From assembly GCA_030063045.1 (NCBI GenBank), contig JAQSEB010000029.1:868001-932000 (forward strand): a DNA stretch of 64,000 bases. The letters are read 5' to 3'. Numbering within the stretch: position 1 is the first letter of the stretch; every line of letters starts with the position of its first letter. Positions 24,396 to 36,810 of this stretch are shown here, piece after piece. The translations under genes were made by a program, and so were the position numbers. The notes beneath the pieces were generated by a model. It had not been told where the DNA came from. It saw only the letters and a list, made by a program, of their open reading frames with translations, and made no database searches. The DNA is from Pratylenchus scribneri. Its lineage: Eukaryota > Nematoda > Chromadorea > Rhabditida > Pratylenchidae.

Positions 24396-25089
24396 TGAGC
24401 ATTCGAATATATCAAAATCTCCTGAAGGTTCGCATTGAAATAAAATGAAAAAATCGTTTTGGGATGGGGGGGGGGGGGGGGGTGAGAGGAAGACCGAGAA
24501 TGAAAAAAAAAAACAAAATTAGGGTTAATTTCCCTTGGGATTGGGTCGATGCTCTTCTTTGTTCCATATCTTGTTTGGCATTAAAAATGAAAATGATGGC
24601 CAATTTGAATGAAAAAGAATAGGAACGCATGTGGAATTGCGTGCTCTTTTTTTCCGCCGGCGCCTTTCCCAATATTTCGACTTCAAAAATGGCCTAAAAT
24701 AATCTTTGTTTCTAGGAATCCAAGGATATTATTCAAAGGATGCATGGAAAAAATGGCGTGTTCCCTATTTTTTTTAGTTTTGAAACAATAAAGGGAGAAA
24801 TGCACGGGTGGGAGGAACTGCCTTCAAAATCGCCCATCTTTTCTGGGATGACTTCCAAAGAAGATGGTCCCAAGGGAAATTAGCCAAAATTTTGTTTGCC
24901 AATTTCACTAAAAGGAAATTGGAACGCATGGAAGAAATGCGTGTTTTCAATTTCGTAATTTTGTTCTGCAGTGTCCATGCCAATGCCAATCCCCAAAATA
25001 GAAATCGAAATTAAAATTACTAATATTTCGACATCAAAAATGGCCTATTATTTTAACATTTTTCTTTCAGAGAAATGAAATACTTAAGG

Positions 25090-27935
25090 TGTACCATTCT
25101 TACTAAGAATAATTTTTACTAAAATATTAGCAAATAAGTAAAAAATGGAAGTGAAATATTCATCTTATTTTATTATTTTTAATCTAAAGTTTACAATTTT
25201 ACATAGCCATCAATCCTTTGGCTATATTTTTTCTATGACTAAATTTGTAGTCTTCGAATGTAATAGGATGTAAGTATAGCAATTGGTAAAATAATACAAG
25301 AAAAGAAAAATAAAATGAATGCAAATTCTAGGAATATAGGAATTCGATTAAAAAACAATTGGGATTTAGTTAGGATATAAAAATGAATGTAAAAATATGA
25401 TAATTTTTTATTAATTCCCAGATTGATAAAAGAAATAAAAACTGAAAACAATTTTTTAGGGTGGCCACATTATCCATCGTGTATCTCCTTACTTTTTTGG
25501 ATGTAAAAAATAGGTAAAACAAAAAGGCCTATCATTGGCCTCAATTCCTCATTATTTCATTTTTTTGTGTAAAAGACGTTAAAAAGATTAAATAAATTTG
25601 ATAAAATACTTTATCCTGAAAATAAAAATATATGAAATAGTATCAAATTCAAATACGCTATATGCAAATTTAATTTCGTAAAAAACATTATAAAATTCCT
25701 CAGTATATATAACCAATCCGAAATAATATATTTTCTTATCAATAAAATATAAAACCGAAAAAATTTTATATGTCAAAAATGGATTATGAAAATTGTAATC
25801 GCCAATTTTTTGTTTTGAAATTATTGAAGAAAAATGGATGGGTGAAGGAAGTCTTTTTGTTCTCTTATAAAAAAATTAACTTTCAATGAGGAAGGCCAAA
25901 AAGGATGATCCCGAGGGAATTAGCCTCATTTTTATGGCAGAATTCAAAATGGAATTTGAACACCCTTCTCTCATCATCGTTTTTTAAAGGAAATAACAAT
26001 TTTTGGGACCATATTTTTTAGTCATGACAAATATTTTTATTTATTTATCTTATGGCATACATAAAGTATAAATTTTTGTGTCATTTACTTAAATTAAACA
26101 TTATTTAGGGAGAATAAATAAAATTGGTTGGATGGAATGTTCTGCTGGGGAATCCTTCGTTTTGCTTTTATTGTATTATAATCGATTCATTTTTTTGTTT
26201 TAATCCATTCGTTCTTTTTATCGAATAAATCCAACATAAAATTGGTCAAGTGCTCGCAATGAGGGTGGCAAAGTTATTCCATATTTTCGATTTATTTATT
26301 TGAAATTTGAAGAACTAAGTCATAATATGAAATTTTCAAAATGTTTTCAAAATATTAGAACACAAAAGGTTCCAATAAAATACAGTGCAAACGAAAATAT
26401 ATTAATTTCCAGTGATGAAAAAATGAAAATATTTTTTAAGAATGATCACTGCTCCCTAGTATGTTGTTTGTTCCCGTTCTTCATAAATTTTAATTAGAAA
26501 ATAGGCGAACCAAAAAGACCGATCGATGGCCCCCAAATTCTTTTCTCTTACTCCATATTTCTGGTGTAAATGACAATATATACACAAAATTTTTTAAACC
26601 AAATATGTTGGTGAAAAAAAAGAAACAAATAAATGAAAGTTAATTGAAATAAAAATTAATTGAAATAAAAATTAAAATTAAGTTATTTAAGAAAAAATAT
26701 CAGCTCAGATTTTTCTATAAAATTTTTGGAGAAAATGAAAAATTTTTTCGTCAATTTATAAATAAGATTTTTTATATCAATTTTTCCATTTTTTTTGTCA
26801 TATAATTATTTAGTAAAATTAGAAAACAAACGGAAATATATTTAATTTCCAGAATGGGCCCAAAATAAAAATGCTCGAAAACGGAAAAAAGTAAGTATAA
26901 ACATTTTTTTGAGATAACATTGCTCATTTTGTCGTATTTGTTTATTTTGTTTATTCCTTATCTTCACTTTTTAATTAGAAAACAGGCTAACAAAAAGACC
27001 GTTCGATGGCCCCCAAATTCTTCTCTCTTACTCTATATTTTAGGTGTAAATAACAATGTTTACAGTTTACATCAAATTTTTTAGTGGACAAAAAAGAAAA
27101 AATAAATAAATAAATGTTAGTTGAAATGAAATTTAAAATTATTGGAAAAAATAAAAGGTTTAAATTTTTTCTTAAATTTCTTAGAAAAAATTAATATGTT
27201 TTTGGCAATATTTAAAAATGATTTTTGTAATCAATTTTTCCATTTTTTGTCAATTGATTATTTATTAAAATTATAAATCGTTAAGTACACAAATGGGGAT
27301 TTATATTAGCTAAAATTGTCGTCTTTTTTCCATATTCCATGATTATTGGTTAAATATTGGAATTAAAATACTTTTTGGGTCTCTATTGGATTAAATTAAT
27401 TCTGCTTGCTTTGCTTTAAGAGTTTCTTGATTATATTTATTTCAAGTTTTTTTCACTAATTAATTTAATTTTTTAAACGAAATTAATCCAGTAATTTTAA
27501 GGTAAAATAGATCCTGGTAATTTGATTTGAATTTATTATCTAGGAATAAATTTGTTTCGGTTATTAAAAGTGAGAATTTATTAAAGCTGAACAATAGATT
27601 TAATTAAATGCAAAAAAATAATTTAAAATGCATGCCTACAATGAAATGTTTGGTCATATTAATCTTATAAATTTCCAATCAATTTCATTAAAAAAAGATT
27701 TTAAAAATGTTTACTTATACCAATAATAATTTCGCAATAGATACAAATATTTGCTCAAATAGTTAATAACTAAATTATTACATAAAACAAATTTTCTGTC
27801 CTAAAAATTTCTATTCTAGAAAATTTTAATTCTACTATTTTTATTTAAATTAATTCCATTTGAATTCTACTAAATTACCGTTAAATTAAATTAAATTATT
27901 CAGCCTTTTTAAAAATTTTTTATTCATATAAAAAA
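25090..27935. other. AT-rich spacer in unit B
   Basis: No gene recognised. Two related blocks at 26480-26600 and 26965-27070 share AACAAAAAGACCG and TCGATGGCCCCCAAATTCTT, a local duplication of about 480 nt spacing. A block at 25840-26030 matches 12230-12440 of unit A. Confidence 0.45.
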
Positions 27936-27939
27936 CATC

Positions 27940-28800
27940 TTTTTTGAACTCCCCACCCTCGATTACCACCGAATATACCTGGTTTTCAAAAAAATATTTC
28001 AAAAAAATTTTTGAAACCTAGCTAACCCTCCTGGTACCCTACAAAACGATAATACTAACTACTTTTTTGAACTCCCCACCCTCGATTACCCCCAAATACA
28101 CCTGGATTTCAAAAAAATATTTCAAAAAATTTTCTAGGCCTAAGTACTCTCCTTGGTACCCCCTAATCGATAATATTAACCACTTTTTGAACTCCCCACC
28201 CTCGAATACCCCCGAATAAAACTGATTTTCAAAAAAATTTTCAAATTGAAATTTTTCAAAATTTTCTAACCCCCCTAACTCGCTAGGTACCCCCTTACCT
28301 CATATACTAACAACTTTTTTGAACTCCCCATACTCGATTACCATCAAATACACTTGGTTTACAAAAGAATCTGGCAAAAAAAATTTCGAGGCCTAAGTAC
28401 CCCCTTAGATACCCCCTAACCACTAATACTAATGTGAAATTCGGACTCCCCACCCTCGATTACCCCTAAAAATATCAGGTTTCAAAAAAATTTCAAAAAT
28501 TTTCGAGGCCTTGGTAACCCCCTTGGTACCCCCCATACCTCATATACTAACCTCATTTTTGAACTCCCCACCCTCGATTACCCCCAAATACACCTGGTTT
28601 TCAAAAAAATACGACAAAAAAATTTGTAACCCCCTTAACTACCTATGTACCCCCTAATCACTAATACTAATGTGAAATTCGGATTCCCCGTAGCAGAATA
28701 CCCCCGAATACACTTGGATTTCAAGAAAATATCTCAATCCCCCCTTAGGAACCCTAGGTATATGGTATCTTAGGCCTAGGGGGGTTAACCCTAAAATTTT
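27940..28800. repeat. About 120-nt repeat, unit B copy
   Basis: Seven copies on GAACTCCCCACCCTCGATTA starting near 27948, 28069, 28190, 28320, 28443, 28560 and 28680. It ends with TTAGGCCTAGGGGGGTTAAC as in unit A. Confidence 0.88.
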
Positions 28801-29126
28801 AAGGTGGCGGCAAAGGTACCCCTATATGCCTTCTACCATGATACTATTAAAAATTTCGCCACTCTAATTCTAATTGAGTTATCGTGTCGGGAAGTATCTC
28901 GAATACAGGTGGTTTTCGAGGCCTAACCCCCTAGGTATGACCCGGTGACAGTAGGCAACCAATTTCCTAGCTCCGGAAAATTCCGGGCTTTAAAAGAAGC
29001 TCTCAACCATTGCTCAATTCGGTCTAGAAAAAAAGTTATCCTTTTTTAACAGATGTCCCCCCGCGTTTTTTTATAGACAGATAATATATCCATTTTTATT
29101 GGGGAAAGGAAAATTATTTAACTCAC

Positions 29127-31885
29127 TGGAATTATGATCGGTCAAAAAAATTTGTAGTCCTCCACGTCCATGTTCATCATTGGGAACTGCTGAACCCGAA
29201 AACCATCCACATTTGTCGCCACATTTTTTGTCCTCAGTCCGAAGAAAAATTGGCTGATGTGCCCAATTGACCAAATCTGTGCTGGTCGCATGGCCCCAAT
29301 GCATTGGACCCCTTTTTGTGAGGGGAAAAATTAATTTCGGAAGACCAAAATCGTTGGAATTATTGAGATTTGGTCTAATCTAGACTTCTATGGATGATAT
29401 TTTTGGTATGAAAATTTTTGTTTAAATTAATTTTCAATTGTCATATTTTATGCATCAATTCAAAATCAAGACGATCGATGAAAGATGAACTATGAGCATT
29501 AATTTTTGATGGGTTTGCATAAAATTTAATTAAAAAGAGTTATAGCCAATTTAAGTGTCATTCTATGAGCTTGGTTTTTTTAATTTGGAAAAGAATGCAG
29601 CTTTTATTCCATTGAATCTAAAACACTAGTTTGTATATGTATTATCTTTTTGTTCGGCTTTAATTAAATAAATAATAGAATTAAATTAATTTTTAAAAAA
29701 TTGATTAATCCATAAGCCTATATTGAACCCAAATTTCAAAAATTTCATCCAATCAGAAAGAATCGCTCACCTTGCTGTTGAATGTGGATAATGTTGATAG
29801 AAAAGATGGTAGACACCATCATTGGCACGACTGAAACCTATAAAATGATTCAATTTAATTAAGAATTTTTAAAGTGTCATCAAACCATTCGGATCATTTT
29901 GCCATCCCTAAAATTAAATTTTAAATTTATTTTAATTTTTTTCCCTTTTTACCAATGGTGGTCGCAAATGAAAACTTTGTGGCGCATTTGGACCTTTGGC
30001 TTGGTCACAAATGTAGGCTGGCCGAATTCCTTGGGTTTTGACCTATTTTTGTGAAAGAATTTCAGTGAATTTTATTCCCTTTTTCCCATACATTTTCCGG
30101 TTCATAGGCGTACATATACGAAAGAATTGTGGTGGAATTTGACCAAGAAAATTCCACAATTCCCGTTCGTCCTTCAGATTTCATTTGGAAGAAATCAAAC
30201 CATTCCGTATCGTTTGTCGAGAACAATGGATCGTGTGAAGCAGAAGAGAGAAAATTGGCATAAAGAATGGCTTCCTATGTTTAAAATAAAAATTTGTCCT
30301 ATGATGGCATTAAATGTATCAAATGTTTTTTAAAATAATTTAATTGAAAACTGGCTTAATTATTTTAAATTTTATCGAATACATTTTAATCGAAAACACT
30401 TATTTCTTAGTTAATCAAAAACACATTTTTCTTAGTTAATTAAAAAAACAAATTTTTTTAATTAATCGAAATCACGTCTTTCTTATAGTTAATCAAAAAC
30501 ACATTTTCCTTCGTTAATTAAAACACATTTTTTTATTAATCGAAAACACATTTTTCTTAGTTAATCAGAAAGACATTTTTCTTAGTTAATCAAAAACACA
30601 TTTTTCTTAGTTAATTAAAAAAACAAATTTTTTTAATTAATCGAAATCACGTCTTTCTTATAGTTAATCAAAAACACATTTTCCTTCGTTAATTAAAACA
30701 CATTTTTTTATTAATCGAAAACACATTTTTCTTAGTTAATCAGAAAGACATTTTTCTTAGTTAATCAAAAACACATTTTTCTTAGTTAATCAAAAACACA
30801 CTTTTCTTAGTTAATTAAAACACATTTTTCTTAGTTAATCAAAAACACACTTTTCTTAGTTAATTAAAACACATTTTTTAATTAATCGAAAACACATTTT
30901 TCTTAGTTAATCAAAAACACTTTTTTCTTAGTTAATCAAAAACACATTTTTCTTAGTTAATCAAAAACACATTTTTCTTATTCGAAACATATTTTTAGTT
31001 AATCGAAACACATTTTTCTTAATTGATCAAAAACACAATTTTCTTATTCAATCGAAAACACATTTTTCTTAGTATCAATCCATTACAAGGTCTATAAAAT
31101 AATGTTAGCCCCTTTCTTACTTTGCCCTTTTCTTTTGCCTTCAACCAAACATGCAAAATGGATGTGTTGAATAAATTCAGATGAACTTTTACATCCCTTT
31201 TAGGAGGCATTGGACGGGTTGTGGTGCTGCTGCTTGACTCATTTCCTGTAATTGTTGGAGACGTTGGAGAAGTTGTGGGTGCAATCGTGGTCGAATTAGG
31301 TCCGCTGCCGCCACCACCACTTGAACTAGGCCTTTAAGAATTTTAAATTTATTTACCAAATTTTTGGATTTCTAATGAGTTAAAAATGAATTTATCACAA
31401 AAGAAATGTAAAATTAATTATTTTTAATAAGCATTTTCATAAAGGAGCTTTGAGGTACCGTAATCCCCTCTGTTTTTCTTCACATTTATAGCTGGAGGCC
31501 TCAAAAATAAATACTATTTGAAATAATTTTATTGTGATTAATTTTTAATTTTTTAATCTTATATAAAATTCTATTCCATTAAATCTTATTCCAAAATAAA
31601 TAGGAAGATCATCTGAAATTGGGGACGAATCATGGATTCTAAATAATCACAAAAAATAAATATTTTAGTGAAATTTGCAATTGTTTACTAATTAAATTCC
31701 ATAAGTCTCCTTCATTTCATTTAATTCCAAATTGAAAATAAAACTACTTACTTTGTAATCAACCAAATGCCGATGACAATGGCACCAATGAGAATGGCAC
31801 AAACAAAAAGGCCAATGCCAATTTGGAAAGGCCGCCTTTTGTGGAATGCATTTTGAGAAGGTGATGATGAAGGATTCGTGTCCAT
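29127..31885 (-). CDS. Membrane-anchored GH32 fructosidase (invertase/levanase class), exons 1-7
   Basis: Exons (minus): 31752-31885, 31121-31331, 30092-30274, 29953-30042, 29886-29907, 29771-29837, 29127-29311; every junction keeps phase. Residues 1-20 are a short cytoplasmic-looking stretch ending in HKRR, then one hydrophobic segment (about 24-42) acts as a signal anchor, then a Ser/Thr/Pro/Gly linker. The catalytic domain follows: GWQNDPNG holds the nucleophile Asp, then YHLFYQHYP, MHWGHATSTDLVNW and GWFSGSAV, all in GH32 order. GH32 enzymes hydrolyse sucrose or fructans at beta-fructosidic bonds; in plant-parasitic nematodes such genes are known as bacterial acquisitions used on host sucrose. 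The segment between linker and nucleophile (about 140 residues) is longer than the usual N-terminus and I do not recognise it. The last exon ends at a strong donor (A|GTGAGT) in phase 1, which fits the exon at 700. Alternative: a truncated fragment unconnected to the 5'-window exons. Confidence 0.85.
30360..31075. repeat. TTAGTTAATCAAAAACACATTTTTC minisatellite in GH32 intron 2
   Basis: About 25-27 units near 25 nt, based on AAAACACATTTTTCTTAGTT, with an internal duplicated block of about 180 nt. The same motif forms arrays at 40855-41430 and, inverted, at 56040-56740. Confidence 0.92.
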
Positions 31886-33179
31886 ATTTTCAAATCTAAT
31901 TGGAATAAATTTATTTTGATGAACAATGAATAATGAAATGGTAAAATTATGGGAATTTTAAGGGTTTATATTTTATAATTTATTTATAAACAATGATTAA
32001 ATTAATGGAATTTTAAGGTGTTAATTTGTGTTTAGTTCTGAATGTGTTTAATTTGGATTGGAGTAGGAGTGGTCCTCTGGAATGGAGAAGTCCTCTGCGA
32101 TATTCGGTGCCTCCATTTTTATGACCCAATTTTATGGCCATTTTATTGCTTTTTTCACATTTTTCCCCTTTTGATTTGAACATCCCATCCCAAAAACATT
32201 CCAAACTTCCGTTTTGCGAAAGGTGTCATTGACATGTAAATATTTGGTAGTGGACCCAAAAATGTACATTCATCACTCAAATTAACAACATCAGAATTAA
32301 CAAATTCATCAACAAGCAAAAAGCAAAGATAGCACAAAAATTCTTAAAATTGAGCTCAAAATTGGCTCACCTTTTCCTCCATCTCCTTTTTCTCAATTTT
32401 GATTGTTCCATCTCTATTTTCGGTGGCAATTGGCAATGTTGATTAATAACAAAAATACATAAAAGTGTTCATTTTTGTGATAAAATTTTTTGGATTTATT
32501 TATGAATTTGATTTATGAACTGTTAAAAATTAAAATGTAAGGAAATTTGTTAGTAATTTTTTATTACATTTTAATATTCAAATCATTTTTAATTCTTGAT
32601 TTTTTAATATTTTATTTTCATCCCTTTATTATTTTAATTTTATGCTCATTTATTTCACAAATAAACAAAATGAATGATGGGTTTTGCTTTTAAAAATAAT
32701 TATACAATATTTGAATGAGGGAATCAAAGTCCTAGAAAATTAAAAACAATATGAAAATTCATACCCTTTAAATTGGCCGAAAATTCCACATTTTTCCTAA
32801 GTAAGATAATTTTGGATGGGCTAAACATAAACATGAATATGGCCTTTTCATTTATATTTGGCCAACTTGTTAAGATGGCAAATTCTAACATTTCCAAATG
32901 TGACCTATCCATTACTAAAATGTTGGTGGCATTTAATTTAACAAGATTGGCATAAAATGAACAAAAATGAGGACAAAAATGAAGGCCAAATTAAATAATT
33001 TATTTCCTTTTCCTATGAAAATCAATTCTGATCGTTTTTTTTTGGCCAAGATAAAGGGTATGAATTCCAGAAATGATGAAAAAGAACATTGAGAATTGAC
33101 TGTATGAAATGCGGACTAGAAAAATTTTCGGCACGGAGATTCATTTCATTCAAATTACCGAAGAGATTAGGTCACAATT
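31886..33179. other. Spacer between the GH32 start and the TRIC stop
   Basis: No gene could be built. Minus-strand fragments at 32155-32337 and 32375-32430 look exon-like but have no recognisable family or consistent phase. Both neighbours are on the minus strand, so the GH32 promoter should lie in the left part. Confidence 0.4.
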
Positions 33180-35480
33180 TTATTGGTCCTTTTTATGTTC
33201 ACTCTGAACCGAACCATTTTCCACCTTTCCATTGATTGTTCTCCTCTCTTGTGAGGCCGTTAATGCCCTAGAAAAAATTACCAAATTTAGAATTTTTTAT
33301 TGAAAATTTAGGAAAAAAAACCTGGAAAGTGCATCCCAAATTCCGCCCATAAAAATGGCACAAAATAGGTTCTCAAATGGCATCAACGGATCAACGACTT
33401 CCAACAAAATTGCACTCAATTTGAAATAAATGAAAAAGAGGAGGAGGCCCTTCAAAAATTAAAATTATAATTAAATGTTTGATTGAAATTCCAAACCAAA
33501 TATGTAATTTCGTGTGGAAGGCTCAAATATCCGCTGCTTTTCTCCAGCGTCAAAATGATTGAGGCAATTACGCAGGCTTTTGTGGTGAAACTTGGCCTAA
33601 GAATTTCACTTTGGGATGGGGTCCAAACACCGCGGATTAGCTTAAAATTCACGAAATTAATCGGAAAAAAATATCATGAATATTCTTTGTTGGATACAAG
33701 GACAAATTGAGTATGAGTACTTGCATTGATTTTAGGCACATAACTCAACAAGGGAATAACCAATATAGAAAAGCTTTATACCATTTGAAACGGCTAAATT
33801 TCCTCTAGAAAATAGGAATTTAAAAATTTTTTGAATTATGGAAAAATTTGGAAAAAAATGCATTTGCCTCAAAGAACTCGAATTTTGTTCCATGACTGAA
33901 TTTAATCTCTAGATAATTTTCAAAGATTTAAAAATAATATTTAATAAAGCCTTTTTGTAGAGAAAATTTTTCTCTTTCTAATGATATATCACTTTCGCAG
34001 ATTGGTCCTCGTCTTGTTGAGCTATAGATCAAAAAATTTTGTAGTTTTACAAGCAGTATTCAATTATCTCCCGATTCCATTCTTATGCTTTCTTTTTCCC
34101 AACAAACTTGTTCAAAAATTCGAATTATGCCGGAACCGGCACCCTTGGCTGTGCCAACCATAATGTGAATTAAATGGGCATTTGGATACAATTTAGCGGC
34201 ATAAAGTACTCCGTGATTAATCTTGATGAGGATTGTGGGAAATAATCAAAATCCATTCCAAACAAACTTTGTAAACTCGCTGGCATTCCTTCATGATGGA
34301 AAGAACAATTTTTATTGGTGTGAATTTGGCCAATTTATAGACAATATCAAAAGGCGAATAAAAAACCATATACCAAATTGCGGTTGCCTTTAAACAAAAT
34401 TTATGTATATATTTTTTGTAAAATGGTAGTCGGACCTTAGCGAAAATGTTTGTTTAAAACATTGACCAAACTTTTTTGAATATTTTAATTCCAAATAGAA
34501 TAGTGCAGAAAATTCTCTTTATAATGTTCTCGAATTCATTTTATAAATGAAAAAGCTATAAAATATTAATTAGAATGGAAAATGAGCACGCCCTAGGGCT
34601 CCAAATTGTCGCTTTTCCAACTTGTCTCCGTTTATTTTATAATATCTCATCAAGTAATTAACCAATTTTAGTGATTTTGTTATCAAATTAAAGAGCTGAC
34701 TTTTGGCTATCAAATGATATTAATTTATCTAAATTGGTTCAAAAATGATACGTATAAAAAACTCTCAAACATTCATAATCCATTGTAAAGGTCATTTGAG
34801 CGATTTTTAGGCATAACTCTATTAATTCTGATACAATTTAAATAAATTAATATCATTTGATAGCCAAAAGTCAGCTCTTTAATTTGATAACAAAAATCAC
34901 TTAAGTCCTTAATGATTAATTTTAATTTAAATGGCCACAGGTTCGCCACAAGTGGGGCTTTTCCGAAGTGTTGCTTAGGCAAATTTAATAAAAAAAAATT
35001 TTTAAATTAATTTTTAAATGATTTTTATCACATTTTATACAGAATTTTCTATTCTATCCAATATGATTAAATTAAATTAATCAAAAAATTTGGTCACTAT
35101 TGAATTAAACATTTTCACCACAAACCGTCCTTTTCTCCTTGACTGACCAATAAAATATCCTCCTGGCGCTTAAAAACGGCAACAATTGGTTCGCCAAGCA
35201 AAAAATTGGCCAGGAAACTTCCGGCAAAACAAATTACCATTGACGAGAGCCAACAACTCAATGGATGGCGACGAGAAAATGCAACAAAATTTGGGCCTAG
35301 ATCTTCGCGGACGGCCAAAACCATCTTTTTCGGGGAATTATGAATTTTAATTGGAATTTTTCCCCCAACCAAAATGTAATGTGCGGCATCAAAATATGGG
35401 TACATTCGAAGGCGTTGCACCGAATTGCCCGCCCCAAGCAGAATTTCCTGGTCCAACCGTAAACTGCTTGGCCATCGCAT
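33180..35480 (-). CDS. TRIC-type trimeric intracellular cation channel, 293 aa
   Basis: Exons (minus): 35370-35480, 35148-35324, 34268-34387, 34108-34221, 33497-33640, 33322-33449, 33180-33267; all phases fit and the total is 294 codons, normal for the TMEM38/TRIC family. Diagnostic stretches: MYPYFDAAHYIL, VREDLGPNFVAFSRRHPLSC, FLANFLLGEP, ATAIWYMVFYSPFDIVYKL, then the Gly-rich VGTAKGAGSG of the pore helix and FEQLIRGVWTPS. TRIC channels are homotrimeric K+ channels of the ER/SR membrane that balance charge during Ca2+ release. Seven hydrophobic segments are expected and seen. Intron 2 (34388-35147) hosts an inverted-repeat element. The C-terminus after PFENLFCAIF is short and polar. Confidence 0.93.
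34660..34925. repeat. Inverted-repeat element in TRIC intron 2
   Basis: GTGATTTTGTTATCAAATTA and AGAGCTGACTTTTGGCTATC are repeated in inverse 180-200 nt downstream (GATAGCCAAAAGTCAGCTCT). The same arms occur at 59620-59865 in a DNAJC16 intron. Confidence 0.85.
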
Positions 35481-36810
35481 TTTACAGGCACCGAAAAATG
35501 CACAAAAAAATACAACAATAAAACAAAGCTAAATTGGAAATATTTTTAGGGAATTGTCGATGGAAAATTAAGGAGACGTGGCACACTAATATAAGGGAGG
35601 GAATTAAGGGGAATAAATGAGGATAGTGAATGGCTTCTCATTCATAAACCTCGAAGATAATAAAGATTTAATTTTGCTTTGAATGGTTCAATTAATATTA
35701 TTTACCAGAGAAAATATTAATTAATTTTTTTATTATTAAGGCAATGGGGGAATGCGCTATTTTTGTGCCATCTTTAGAAAAAATTAATTCAAAATAAATG
35801 GGGGAATTGGTTAGTGGTCTCAAACTATTAATTTATTTACTTTTTATCAACCGAAGTCCGAAGCACTCAAATTTTTTATTTTGGAAATTGCGTAGTGTCA
35901 AAATTATGATTAAATCCTAAACTACGTCAGAAATGGAAATTAATTAGTACAAAAATGGGAATTCCTCAATTTTATTTGTATTTTGGAATTTGTATTTCGT
36001 GGGATTTTTTAACCAACCACCAAAATTTGTATTTGCCTTCCTTTTCCTTAAACCCAAACCAGTTTGTTGCTGAATTCCCCCAAGAGAATATATATTTAGA
36101 GTCTTTTCAATCGATTGGGCCCTTTTACTGCTTTCTTGGCCAAATGGGCCTACACTCAAAGAGCAATAGACAAGGGTATTGGATAGATTGTTGAACACTA
36201 CTAGTTAGAAAGGTGGAAGTGTAAAAGGGCTAAACCAGTATAACAAAATATTCCATTGGCCCATTGATCAGTTTGACTGGATTTGAAGTGGATGAAATAG
36301 GACAATAACAATAACCGCCGATCGGGTATTTGAGCCATTCTTTTGGACTATACCTTAACAAGAAACTATCAATTCGGGAAGGCGATATGCCACTTAAAAA
36401 GACTAAATGCCCTCTAAAAAGTGGCAAATAGATAATCCATCAACTTAATTCATCATCATTCATTTTGAAAAGTATTTATTTCATCCATCTAACTTTAATT
36501 TTTTGCAAAAAGATTTGTACTATATTTTAATAGCATTTTTTCAATTGAATTTGATCTCTTAAAATTTTATAGCAATTGGTAAAATTGGCGTCATCCACGT
36601 CCACGTCAAAAAAGTGGAAATAAAATCTAATAAATTTATGGGAATTATGCATTCTCGCCAATCATCAACGTATTGAGAATGCATTCCATTGAAGATTTCG
36701 CCTTTAGAGACGGGGGAATTGCTAATTTCCAGAAGGAAAACAGACCTTTATAAATATTCCTTCTCTCCGATCACCAAAATTCATTTAACAAAAAAATTCC
36801 AAAATTTTAA
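35481..36810. other. Divergent spacer between TRIC and the 36.8-kb secreted gene
   Basis: TRIC (minus) and the secreted-protein gene (plus) are head to head over 1.3 kb, so both promoters lie here. A TATAAAT at about 36750 sits 60 nt upstream of the secreted-protein ATG. Phrases such as GGCGATATGCCACTTAAAA at 36380 recur near 38540. Confidence 0.5.

Larger units (their letters stand above)
15785..29084 (-). mobile_element. Helitron-like unit B, head-to-tail with unit A
   Basis: Second copy, beginning CTAGCCCGCAAGCGGGCTC at 15785 directly after the end of unit A and ending at GACAGATAA before unrelated flank at 29085. It keeps the same order of gene and repeats. It lacks A-specific arrays (9.4, 11.1 kb), the 10.3-kb TIR element and the 13.4-14.0 kb hairpins. 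It has gained about 1.4 kb inside an intron of its gene (18839-20331) and extra copies of the 120-nt repeat at 27.9-28.8 kb. Sequence divergence between A and B is considerable, so the duplication is not recent. Confidence 0.55.
701..29126 (-). other. Candidate giant GH32 intron (28.4 kb) with nested genes
   Basis: Donor GTGAGT at 29126 (minus) and acceptor TTCAG at 701 bound the interval; phases on both sides match (1 nt + 2 nt). Inside lie two head-to-tail units, each with a same-strand multi-zinc-module gene. Other introns modelled here are mostly 40-150 nt and none exceeds 1.5 kb, so this is an extreme outlier. The junction is inferred, not observed from a transcript. Confidence 0.6.

Noticed and set aside
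24464..24482. Run of about 18 G
   Set aside because: A homopolymer that could be real or a sequencing artefact; no function can be supported.
32155..32337. Minus-strand frame LVDEFVNSDVVNLSDECTFL...
   Set aside because: No recognised family and no consistent splice partners between GH32 and TRIC.
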